Positions 52,596-61,936 of a DNA stretch of 64,000 nt are shown in pieces. The stretch is from Marinoscillum sp964351625 (GTDB taxonomy: Bacteria > Bacteroidota > Bacteroidia > Cytophagales > Cyclobacteriaceae): contig CAYGOV010000013.1 of NCBI GenBank assembly GCA_964351625.1, positions 1 through 64,000 on the forward strand. Reading direction: 5' to 3'. The notes under the pieces were generated by a model. That model worked only from the letters and a program-made list of their open reading frames with translations, searched no databases and was not told the DNA's origin. The position numbers and the translations under genes are program-made. Position 1 is the stretch's first letter. Each line of letters opens with the position of its first letter.

Positions 52596-55500
52596 ATGAG
52601 AAATTCTACCAAGAGCGTATTCCTAATATTCTCCATTTTCCTTTCTATCCAGCTTTTTGGTCAGGATTTTGGGCAGTTTGGAACAGGTGTTCACCTCACG
52701 GTAAACCAGCAAGCTGCGTTTTATAAGCTATCTGGAAACGTCAATTCATCCACGAATTTCCAAAGCTTAGAGTTGGGTACGTTCAATGAAGGGGACGGGA
52801 ATCTTCTTCTCGATGGGGCGAGGCTTCTATCTTGGAAAAGTAATTCAGGAAATTTTTGTGGTGGTAGTCTAAACTATACTATCTATAAAGATGGCGACCG
52901 AGTAGAGCCATCATCTTGGCCTACAATAGACATAAACTATAAAAGCAATTGTCCATTTCCTTCAGGATATGAAAATTGTAGCGGCAATGATCAACTTTGG
53001 GAGACCACCACTAATGCAGCGATAGATTTGACCAATCGCGCACCAGGAAGATATGTACTAGAAGTATTTGTTTCTTATACGGGTAGTACATCAGGTGGGG
53101 GATGTGGGACCAGTGGATATGACAACAATAGTGGTAGCGCTACCAACTACACAGCATTCTTCGATATTTCAAGAATAGGACTACCTACACTCAATGAGAC
53201 CAGCTCATTTACTTTGACCTTCGATGCAGAGGGATCTGCCTTGGAGGCATCCAATAAAGTTTACTTGCACAGTGGAGTAGCTCTTGATCCCTCGAAAAGA
53301 ACATCATTTGATGAAACAGTAGGTAACTGGGGGCAGGATGATGCAGTAGGGGAGATGACCTCACTTGGAGATGACAAATGGTCAATTACCATTAGTAGTT
53401 TACAGTCATACTTTAGCCTTACAGCGAATGAAGACATATTTGGCTTCAACTTTCTTTTCAGAAATGCAGATGGTTCTTTAAAAGAAGACAAATCTGGTAG
53501 CAACTACAGCAAGGATGTAAGTAGCGGAGATTATTTAGTACTCCACTCACCACCAGTAGGTGAAACTACTTTGGTTGAATCCGGTGCTTCTTCCAGCATT
53601 ACTGCAAATGTATATGATGATGCCGATGACGCGCTTTCTGGAGCAAGTTGGACGCTCATTGAGGTTGACCCTATCAATGGAGATACACCAATTACAGATA
53701 ATACCAATCTAGATTTTAGCTATGACTATCTAATGAATGATACGGAAATCCATCATTTGAGGCTTTCAGCAGTTATCAATGCACAGACAAAGACAAAGGA
53801 TTTTTACCTGCAGGGATACAATACTCCAACATTAAGCGCTCTTCCGGCAGGGGCCAAGCCGGGTATTAATTATGATCCAGCAGACAATACGAAGGCAACC
53901 TTGGTATTACATACTCCTACATCTACGAGTTACAAAAAAGGTAATGGAACTGTATCGGGTGCAGGCAGCACAGCGGCTAAAGATGTCGTTCACATATTAG
54001 GAGACTTCAATAGTTGGGAGATCAGTGAGTCTTACAAAATGAATAAGGACGGAGACTATTGGTGGTTGACAATAGAGAACTTAACACCTGGAACCGATTA
54101 CGTTTTTCAGTATCTGATCGATGGAGAACTCCAGATAGGTGATCCTTACACTCAGCAGGTTTCAGATTCTGAGGACCAGTATATTTCAGCTAGCGTCTAT
54201 CCAAATCTGCCGTCATACCCAAGTGAGGCTTCAGGTCGTGCATCTGTTCTCAACACAGACAGAGCTTCTTATACTTGGTTGGTAAATGACTTTACAGCAC
54301 CTGCTTCCAATGAGCTCAATATCTACGAACTACATTTTCGTGATTTTACAGATGAAGGAACCTATTTGGCGGCTATTGATAAGCTTGATTATCTTCAGCA
54401 GTTAGGGATCAATGCAATCCATGTCTTGCCTGTTTCGGAGTTTGAAGGCAATTCAAGTTGGGGCTACAATCCAAACTACTATATGGCAGCCGATAAGGCT
54501 TACGGTCCAGATACTGACTTAAAGAAGTTCATAGACGAGGCGCATAGTCGTGATATTGCTGTTTTCAATGACATGGTATTCAATCATGCTTTTGGTTCCA
54601 ATCCGATGGTGCTTATGTATTGGGACGAGGCGAATAGTCGCCCTGCTGCAGACAATCCTTGGTTCAATGCCGAACACAGGGCGGTCTATACTTCTGATGG
54701 ACATTGGGGCAACGACTGGAACCATGAGAGCGAGCATACTCAGCAGTTTGTTGACAGTGTCTTGTTTTATTGGTTAGACGAGTTTCGATTCGATGGTTTT
54801 CGTTTTGATTTCACAAAGGGATTTACACAGACAGCTGGTAATCCAAATGATGTATGGGCAAGTGCTCCAGATACTGATAGACAAGGACTTCTGCTCCGTA
54901 TGGTAAATAAGATGTGGACGAATAAATTAGGCTCTATCGCCATTTTCGAACATTTGGCCCAACCATCCGAAGATAAGATCTTGGCTGATGCTGGAATCTT
55001 AATGTGGTCAGGTGTGGGTCACCACAACCAAGTGAAAAATCTAAACCTTGGATATACCACCGATAATATTGATATCTACACCACAGGAGTTTTTAATTCA
55101 AGCCAATGGGGTTTTACCTATGCCAACCTTATCTCTTATGCTGAAAGCCATGACGAAGAACGACAAGCATACGAGATGTTCAATTATGGAAATATAGTAA
55201 AAGACATAGTAGATCCAGATGAGAAAATAGCGGCAGGAGTAGAGCGACTAAAAAGCGGATTGGCTTTCAATCTAATGTTTCCTGGTCCAAGAATGCTCTG
55301 GCAATTTCAAGAATTGGCATACGATTATAGCATCAACTACAACGGACGTACGGGGGAAAAGCCTGTTAAATGGGAATACTTTGATGATGATAATAGACGT
55401 GAGCTTTATATCCTAGCATCCCAATTGCTTACTGCTCGATTAGACCACAATTGGTACAGTACGTCTGTTGATTATACCAATTTGGGTTCAGGAACCGACT

Positions 55501-55996
55501 TTGGCGTTAAGAGGATGTCACTTTCCGATGGTGCTGGGAACTATATGGTGATTGTTAGTAATCCAAATGTCAGCTCAGCTCAGTCCTTTAATCCTTCATA
55601 CGCTACTATTGGTACGTGGTATCAAAATAACGGTGATAATTCTTTCAAAAACCTTTCTTATCAGGTGTCAGCAACTGGTAATCAGTTTACGATTGCCGCA
55701 GGTCAAACCTTGGTATTAACTAACTTCATATTGCCTAGTCCATCTGAAGATGATACTGACGGGGACGGGGTTTTAGATTTATATGACGAATGTCCAAGCA
55801 CACCAAGTGGTGCACAAGTAAATGCAAATGGTTGTGCAGCGTGCGATGATGGGAATGGAAATGACTTCACGCCTTTGACTTGGTATGCAGATACAGATGG
55901 AGATACCTATGGAGATAGCGGATCAACTACTACCGCATGTGTTCAACCAAATGGATTTGTTTCTAATGATACCGACTGCAATGACAATGATATAGC
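52596..55996 (+). CDS. Large secreted GH13 alpha-amylase, 5' part of a gene split by a gap
   Basis: The N-terminal part of a secreted alpha-amylase family protein, cut by 100 N at 55997. The signal peptide is STKSVFLIFSIFLSIQLFGQ. After a region with two starch-protein-like beta domains comes an E-set/CBM48-like module (VHILGDFNSWEISES, near 466-530). A GH13 barrel follows, with the nucleophile aspartate in GFRFDFTKG (about D738), the acid glutamate in IAIFEHLAQ (about E785) and the third acid in ESHDEERQ (about D853). Then come calcium-binding TSP3-like repeats (DDTDGDGVLDLYDEC) and a WYADTDGDTYGD/CNDNDI repeat. I use the ATG at 52596. The protein continues at 56097. Confidence 0.9.
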
Positions 55997-56096
55997 NNNN
56001 NNNNNNNNNNNNNNNNNNNNNNNNNNNNNNNNNNNNNNNNNNNNNNNNNNNNNNNNNNNNNNNNNNNNNNNNNNNNNNNNNNNNNNNNNNNNNNNN
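55997..56096. other. Assembly gap of 100 N inside the amylase gene
   Basis: Exactly 100 N, the usual placeholder for a gap of unknown length. The 39 bases on its left (55958-55996) are identical to the 39 bases on its right (56097-56135) and encode part of the N-D-T-D-C-N-D-N-D-I repeat. Either the two contigs overlap and nothing is missing, or one or more copies of a repeat of about 44 residues are missing. The frame shift between the two sides comes only from the arbitrary gap length. Confidence 0.98.
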
Positions 56097-57954
56097 TGTT
56101 TCTAATGATACCGACTGCAATGACAATGATATAGCTATCAACCCGGGAACGGTTTGGTATGCCGATGCTGATGGTGACAGCTATGGTGATGCAGGTACTA
56201 GCTTAACACAATGTGTACAACCGTCTGGATATGTTTTGAACGATTCTGATCTGTGTTTGAGCACTCCGAATGGCGAGCAAGTAGACGGAAATGGGTGCTC
56301 ACTTTCTCAACTGGACACAGATAACGATGGCATATTTGATGATGTTGACAATTGCGTATCATCCGCAAATGCAAATCAGCTGGATACTGATGAGGATGGT
56401 CTGGGAGATGTTTGCGACAGTGAAGTGATCTGGTATAACAATGCTTGGAGTAACGGAACTGGACCTATTGCTGGTGATGATGTGATTGTTAGCGCAGATT
56501 TGACAATGACTGACGAAGGCACTGTTTCTATCAATAATCTTGAGGTGATAGTAGGAGCTACTTTAGAAATAGCAGGTGTTACCTATCTTGATGTTGATGG
56601 AGATCTGATCAACAATGGAGCTGTAAATATTAGATCTGGTGCCTCTCTTTATACTAACCCTAGTGGCTCTGTCAGTGATAATATTACCATAGAAAGAAAT
56701 ACTAGATATTCGGATGGTCGATACAGCTTTGTTGGATCGCCAGTAGAATCAGACCCATCGATTACAGGGACAGATCTTGGTGCATTTGTTTATAAATATG
56801 ACGAGACCCAAGCTTATGGGAGTGATGGTCTTGCAAGATGGATTGGTGCTTCAAATGCAGTACTGGAGACTGGTCGTGGTTACACCCAAGCTAAAAAAGG
56901 ACTCATTTCCTTTACAGGCAAACCAAATGCAGGTACGCTCACATATGATGCTTCATTTACAGATAGACAGGATGCAAATGATGGTTGGAATCTGATTGCA
57001 AATCCTTACCCTTCGGCGATCATTGTTGAAGAGTTTCTTGTGCAAAATAGTAGTATTTTGGAAAATGCCGTCTACATCTGGGATGACAATGGATCAGATC
57101 AAGTGCGCGGAACGAATAGTGATTACATAGTTGCCAATGGTAGCATGTTCACACAAAATAGTACTGCTGGGAATGGCTCTAGATACAATGGAAAACTTGG
57201 AACTTCACAGGGATTTTTTGTGAAACTAAAAGGACCAAGCAACCAAATCACCTTCAACGAAAGCATGCGTGCCCAGTCTGATAATGCCGATGCGAATTTC
57301 TTTAGAACCAATAAAAATCTCCTTCCTTTTGTGGGTCTATATCTGACCAATAGTGAGGGAATAAATAAAAGCTTTGCACTTGGCTGGACTATGGAGGCTA
57401 GTGATGATGTCATGAATGATCGATTCGATGCACCAGTCTTCAATGCTTCTGGGTTCTCCTTTTTCTCTGTTAAAGGAAATGATTTGCTTTCGCTTAGCGC
57501 AATTACACCAAATCTTAAGGAGGTTCCTATTGGTTACACAGCCAGTGAGGCAGGCACTTATGCTATCAGTATTGATAAGACTTACTTTGCCGATAAGGAC
57601 TTATGGTTATTGGATAATCTAACAGGAGAGAGAGTTTCATTAAATGATGGAAACTATAGTTTTAATTCTGATATGGGCACTTTCCTTGAACGATTTCTGA
57701 TTGTCACTTCGCCAGATGATGTTTTATCTCTACCACAAGCCAAGTGGCAAGCGTACAGTTTTGATCAAACTTTGGTTATTAAAAATGCAAAGGCCGAATG
57801 GGAACACTACAAGCTGTTCGACATGCTCGGACGGCATTTATTAAGCTTTGATGTGGAAGAGCAGCGTAATTTTAACTTAGATCAATTGGAACATGGCATT
57901 TATGTTCTAACCGATGGGCATCAATCGCAAAGAATTTTAATTCAGAAAAAATGA
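56097..57954 (+). CDS. GH13 alpha-amylase, 3' part: TSP3 repeats and T9SS sorting tail
   Basis: Continuation of the secreted amylase after the gap. The frame is open from the gap edge, beginning with VSNDTDCNDNDIAINPGTV. It encodes another WYADADGDSYGD repeat, two more TSP3-type calcium-binding stretches (DTDNDGIFDDVDNC and DTDEDGLGDVC), and a right-handed or jelly-roll-like region rich in N-G and S-G. The region SPDDVLSLPQAKWQAYSF to the end forms a type IX sorting domain finishing in GIYVLTDGHQSQRILIQKK. No catalytic residues lie in this half. It is one gene with 52596-55996. A fresh ATG at 56236 is not a real start. The stop overlaps the mini-protein gene that follows. Confidence 0.9.
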
Positions 57955-58121
57955 AAGGAAAAGCATTTTACTCGATGGCATTTGTGCTAGTCAGCCTACT
58001 TCCAGCCTTAGCTCAGGGACCACCTCCTGCTACCCCAATAGATGGTGGTTTGTCTGTCTTGTTGGTAGCTGGAGGTATATACGGTCTCAAGAGGTTGAGG
58101 GATCATAAGTCTCAATATTGA
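57951..58121 (+). CDS. 56-residue secreted mini-protein with PIDGGL motif
   Basis: A short gene whose ATG overlaps the amylase stop by 4 bases. It encodes a signal peptide (KGKAFYSMAFVLVSLLPALA), a short proline-rich stretch (QGPPPATP), the motif PIDGGL, a hydrophobic helix (SVLLVAGGIYGL) and a basic end (KRLRDHKSQY). The signal, motif, helix and basic tail resemble the PID-type mini-proteins of Bacteroidota and, in layout, PEP-CTERM sorting tails. I recall the PIDGGL group only from general knowledge. There is no cargo domain. Coupling to a T9SS-secreted amylase is clear from the overlap. Function is unknown. Confidence 0.7.
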   Translation: MKGKAFYSMAFVLVSLLPALAQGPPPATPIDGGLSVLLVAGGIYGLKRLRDHKSQY

Positions 58122-58156
58122 TGCACGTTCCTAAATGCTAATATTGAAGGATTGGA

Positions 58157-58762
58157 CTACTCTTTATCCAAGGATACATGTGCCAGTTCGGAGATAAGAT
58201 ATCTCCTGTTGGATGAGAGCTCGAGGCAAACACACCTTGTTCGCTTTTTTTCAAGTTTTTTGTAGGCTTTTCCATTGAATTCAAACTGACCTGAAATAGC
58301 CACTTTACTAAGTGGTATCAGATCACTAGGTTGATCAAACTGTTTCAAGACATTGTAAAGCACAGGGTCTGAACAGCTGGCTGCTTTGGGGTTTTTGAAA
58401 TAATTCTGCAGGGCTAAGAGCACCCTTTCAGGAAACACGGTTTTGGTGAGCATTGGGGCAGCTACTTTTTTGAATGAATTTTTCCATTCTGTTCCATGAG
58501 GAGCTGCTTTCCGACCGTGCTCCTTATAAGTCACTAAATGAGCCACCTCGTGAAGGTAGGTTACGAGGAAGGAATAGGGATTAAGGTCATTATTAATGGT
58601 GATGCTGTGCTTCTTTTCTGTTGGGTTGTACCTGTAGTCACCGAGTTTGGTTTGTCTCCCGCGTTTTATTTGAAATTCAAACCCAAAATGATCCAGTAGT
58701 TTAGAGCAATAGTCTACCGCGTTTTCAGGAACGAATCTTTCAAAAATATGCGTGTAGCTCAT
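58157..58762 (-). CDS. SprT-like zinc metalloprotease domain protein
   Basis: A 201-residue protein of the SprT-like family. The zinc protease motif H-E-x-x-H is in TYLHEVAHLVTYKEHGRKAA (about residues 73-92), with HGTEWKNSFKKV after it. The second half includes KKLEKKRTRCVCLELSSNRR, a possible remnant of the C-terminal zinc-binding region. The eukaryotic relative Spartan cleaves DNA-protein crosslinks; the role of the bacterial proteins is not established. I use the ATG at 58762, because the seven extra upstream residues are not conserved-looking. It converges on the PIDGGL gene with 35 bases between. Confidence 0.9.
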   Translation of the reverse strand: MSYTHIFERFVPENAVDYCSKLLDHFGFEFQIKRGRQTKLGDYRYNPTEKKHSITINNDLNPYSFLVTYLHEVAHLVTYKEHGRKAAPHGTEWKNSFKKVAAPMLTKTVFPERVLLALQNYFKNPKAASCSDPVLYNVLKQFDQPSDLIPLSKVAISGQFEFNGKAYKKLEKKRTRCVCLELSSNRRYLISELAHVSLDKE

Positions 58763-58917
58763 GCTGCAAAGAAACGAAACCAACAGCTTGTACCAAAAAC
58801 TATTTTAAGCATGGGTACAAGTCTCCTGCTTGATTACAATCACTTTCGGTCTTGAGATAGATCATAGAATAATGGTCGTAAAATGTGAATCTTAGCTCAT
58901 TGATAAACGACAAAGAC

Positions 58918-59718
58918 ATGAAAAAGCTTAGCCCTGCTCAAAACTCAGTCTCAGATGTCCACCTTCCACGAGCCTTGCATGCAAGCTCCATTTTAAATGC
59001 CAAAAAGCATGATTTGGAAGTCTATGAAAGCATGCTTGATTTCAAGCGAGATCGAGAGAAAATCCAAAATGAGCGAAAACCACTTTTCTTTTTTATTGGT
59101 ATGTCTATCAGTTTGCTATTGGTAGTCATCGCTTTCAACTGGAAGACTTATGACAATATTGCTTTGGTAGATCTTGGTATCAATCAAAGTGATTTTGATG
59201 AAATAATTGAAGTGCCTGCGAGTATTCAGCCGCCACCCCCACCCCCACAAAAGATGGAAGTTTTCACTGTGAAAGAAGTGGATGATAATGTGATCATCGA
59301 AGAAATCAAGCTTGATCTTGATGTGGAATTGACAGAAGAAATGAAAGTGGCCGATGTAGTCTTCGAAGTTTTTGATGAACCAGTGGAGGAAAAGGCTGAA
59401 GAAATTTTCCAAATAGTTGAACAGTCCCCTGTGTTCCCTGGTGGAATAGGTGAATTTTATAAATATGTAGGAGAGAATGTAGAGTATCCATCCGTGGCTA
59501 CTAGACTAGGCGTGAGCGGACGTGTATTTGTGAGATTTGTTATTGAAAAGGATGGTAGCCTTACGGATATTAAAGTTGTTAAGGGTATTGGATCGGGATG
59601 TGACGAGGAGGCTGTACGCGTATTGACAGGCAGTCCTAAATGGACACCTGGCAAACAACGTGGTAATAATGTGCGAGTCTACATGACTGTTCCCATACAT
59701 TTCCTTTTGAGGGAATAA
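58918..59718 (+). CDS. Energy transducer TonB
   Basis: A 266-residue TonB-family protein that couples inner-membrane energy to outer-membrane receptors such as the one at 45 kb. It has an unusually long cytoplasmic N-terminus (about 58 residues) before the membrane anchor (FFFIGMSISLLLVVIAF), then a proline stretch (IQPPPPPPQ) and an acidic linker. The C-terminal TonB domain reads FPGGIGEFYKYVGENVEYPS, SGRVFVRFVIEKDGSLTDI and GSGCDEEAVRVLTGSPKWTP. I use the ATG at 58918. ExbB and ExbD are not in the window. The gene stands alone before the CoA-transferase. Confidence 0.93.
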   Translation: MKKLSPAQNSVSDVHLPRALHASSILNAKKHDLEVYESMLDFKRDREKIQNERKPLFFFIGMSISLLLVVIAFNWKTYDNIALVDLGINQSDFDEIIEVPASIQPPPPPPQKMEVFTVKEVDDNVIIEEIKLDLDVELTEEMKVADVVFEVFDEPVEEKAEEIFQIVEQSPVFPGGIGEFYKYVGENVEYPSVATRLGVSGRVFVRFVIEKDGSLTDIKVVKGIGSGCDEEAVRVLTGSPKWTPGKQRGNNVRVYMTVPIHFLLRE

Positions 59719-59749
59719 CAACCAGTATACAACATACACTAAACATTCT

Positions 59750-61024
59750 ATGTATAATCATATGACCGCAGCTGAGGCGGTAACGTTGATCAAATCTGGT
59801 GATCATGTATTTATTCACACCGCAGGTGCAACACCAAATGTTTTAGTGCAAGCAATGACAGACCGCCATGAAGAACTTCGTGGCGTTGAACTATATCACT
59901 TGCATACTGAAGGGGCTGCGCCTTACACCAATCCTACTTACGAGAAAAGTTTCCATGTAAATTCTTTCTTCGTAGGATCTAATTGTAGATCAGCAACAAA
60001 CGAAGGATATGCAGACTATATCCCATGTTTTCTAAGTGAAATACCTATCATGCTGCGCTCAGGTGTAGTGCCTGTGGATGTGGCTTTGGTACATGTTTCC
60101 ATACCAGATCAACACGGATATTGCTCCTTAGGAATCAGCGTAGATGCCACTCGGGCGGCTGTAGATATGGCCAAGTTTGTCATAGCACAGATAAATCCAC
60201 AAATGCCGCGCACTCATGGTGATGGGATTATTCATATTAGCAAGTTTTCTGCTTTTGTAGAAGTAGATGAGGCACTTCCAGAGCTCAAGCCACATCATTT
60301 GACAGAGGTAGAGAAGCGTATTGGGGAGCATGTGGCAGCTATGATACCAGACCGGGCGACTTTGCAAATGGGTATTGGTGCTATTCCCGATGCGGTATTG
60401 TCATTCCTTGGCAATCATAAGGATTTGGGTGTGCATACAGAGATGTTTTCAGATGGTATCATTCCTTTGGTGGAATCTGGCGTCATTACCAATAAGTATA
60501 AGACCAAGCATCCAAACGTGATAGTCTCGGGATTCATGCTTGGTTCGCGAAAGCTCTATGACTTTGTAGATGACAATCCTATCGTTCGTATGTTGGACAT
60601 CCAATATGTCAACGATACCGCTGTGATCAGACGATTGCCAAGCATGATCAGCATCAATAGTGCTATAGAAGTGGATATCACCGGTCAGGTAAGTGCTGAT
60701 TCCATTGGCACCAAGATCTACTCTGGCGTGGGAGGGCAAATGGACTTTATCCGAGGGGCTTCATTATCTCCTGGGGGTAAACCTATTATCGCATTGCCTT
60801 CAGTGACTGCTCGTGGGGAGAGTAAGATTTCTGCTATCCTCAAGCCTGGAGCCGGAGTAGTCACTACTAGGGCTCACGTGCATTACATTGCTACAGAATA
60901 TGGTGTGGCAGATTTATATGGAAGAAGTCTTCGCGCGCGCGCCAAGGAGCTAATCAATATCGCCCATCCGGAACACCGAGAGACCTTAGAACGGCAGGCT
61001 TTTGAAAGGTTTAAGAGGTTTTAA
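59750..61024 (+). CDS. Acetyl-CoA hydrolase/transferase (4-hydroxybutyrate CoA-transferase type)
   Basis: A 424-residue CoA-transferase of the acetyl-CoA hydrolase family, which moves CoA between acetate and other short acids such as 4-hydroxybutyrate or succinate. Signatures are HVSIPDQHGYCSLGISVDAT, MGIGAIPDAVLSFLGNHKDL, and the catalytic glutamate region LGVHTEMFSDGIIPLVESG. GVGGQMDFIRGASLSPGGKP and ATEYGVADLYGRSLRARAKE lie near the C-terminus. There is no signal peptide. The exact substrate cannot be told. The gene starts 31 bases after tonB and is followed by a repeat-bearing intergenic region. Confidence 0.94.
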   Translation: MYNHMTAAEAVTLIKSGDHVFIHTAGATPNVLVQAMTDRHEELRGVELYHLHTEGAAPYTNPTYEKSFHVNSFFVGSNCRSATNEGYADYIPCFLSEIPIMLRSGVVPVDVALVHVSIPDQHGYCSLGISVDATRAAVDMAKFVIAQINPQMPRTHGDGIIHISKFSAFVEVDEALPELKPHHLTEVEKRIGEHVAAMIPDRATLQMGIGAIPDAVLSFLGNHKDLGVHTEMFSDGIIPLVESGVITNKYKTKHPNVIVSGFMLGSRKLYDFVDDNPIVRMLDIQYVNDTAVIRRLPSMISINSAIEVDITGQVSADSIGTKIYSGVGGQMDFIRGASLSPGGKPIIALPSVTARGESKISAILKPGAGVVTTRAHVHYIATEYGVADLYGRSLRARAKELINIAHPEHRETLERQAFERFKRF

Positions 61025-61116
61025 AAGTTGGTGAGTCGATAAGTAGAAATTGAGATTCCTTGGTAGAGCCTCCCTTGGCTGGCATAGATACTGGTATTTC
61101 TCCGCTGCGCTCTGAA

Positions 61117-61243
61117 AACCGGCATGACGCACTAGAAAAACCAACCAGCATAACGACATTGAAGTGAACTGTCATTCCGGTTTTGGGTGACCGAAGGGAA
61201 GCTAAATACCGGAATCTGCTTAGGGCGTTACATCAGATTCTGG
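61117..61243. repeat. Palindromic intergenic repeat element
   Basis: The 273 bases between the two convergent genes (61025-61297) encode nothing visible but hold nested inverted repeats. AACCGGCATGAC (61117-61128) pairs with GTCATTCCGGTT (61171-61182) with one mismatch, and CCGGAATCTG (61209-61218) pairs with CAGATTCTGG (61234-61243). The CCGG core also recurs around 61270. This is the look of a dispersed REP-like or rosette element found between convergent genes in Bacteroidota. Copy number cannot be seen from this window. Confidence 0.6.
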
Positions 61244-61297
61244 CATTACGTTTTGTTTCAACTCTCAACAGCCGGAATGGCGGACGGAAAAGTATGA

Positions 61298-61927
61298 TCA
61301 CTCCCAAGGCATCTCGCCTTTACGCGCATAAGGATACTGACCTATCTTCTTGAACTCATAATAGGTATTCAAACCCGAGATTCCAGCCGTTTCAGCTATT
61401 GATAGATCAATTTGTCCTTCACTATCCATGCATTTATCTGGGATGATTAGATGCATTATTTCACCAATGATCAGAATTGTCTTATTTATATCAATAGGAA
61501 TTTCCTCCAAAAACTTCAAGGCTATCTTGATTCCGCTCTCTTTAACAAAAGGGGCATGAAATTCAAACAGATACTCTTCTGTCAACCCGCACACTTCAAA
61601 TTCGGACTCCTCTTTTGGAAACTTTGCCGATGTGTAATGCGCTCGCTCTGTATGAGCAGTTGGCACATGATTGATCGTGTAGAAGCCATTCTCTTTGATA
61701 TTGAGGTAAGTATCTCTTGGTTTCTCTTCTTGCGGTCGCATTATAAATCCTAACAAAGCAGGATCACTTCCGAGATGAACAACACTACTGAAAATTCCAA
61801 CATTGGGATAGCCGTCATTCGATTTTGTAGCGATGAGATTGGCCGGTTTGATACCCGTGATGGAGTTAATGATGTTAAGTCTACGGACACGCTCCGTTTC
61901 TTCGATGGCCTTTTTAGTTAAATGCAT
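61298..61927 (-). CDS. Flavin reductase-like (FMN-binding split barrel) protein
   Basis: A 209-residue protein of the flavin reductase-like family that binds FMN in a split beta-barrel. Typical stretches are GIKPANLIATKSNDGYPNVG, FSSVVHLGSDPALLGFIMRP, RDTYLNIKENGFYTINHVP and KIALKFLEEIPIDINKTILI. It is the last gene of a leftward set and starts 9 bases after the photolyase-like gene stop. It may reduce flavin for that protein, but this is inferred from position. The ATG at 61927 is the natural start. Confidence 0.92.
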   Translation of the reverse strand: MHLTKKAIEETERVRRLNIINSITGIKPANLIATKSNDGYPNVGIFSSVVHLGSDPALLGFIMRPQEEKPRDTYLNIKENGFYTINHVPTAHTERAHYTSAKFPKEESEFEVCGLTEEYLFEFHAPFVKESGIKIALKFLEEIPIDINKTILIIGEIMHLIIPDKCMDSEGQIDLSIAETAGISGLNTYYEFKKIGQYPYARKGEMPWE

Positions 61928-61936
61928 TGGTCTGAT

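Noticed and set aside
56236..57954. Separate gene starting at the ATG at 56236
   Set aside because: The frame is open back to the gap edge at 56097 and encodes the same repeat as the end of the amylase frame before the gap. It is the C-terminal part of the same protein.
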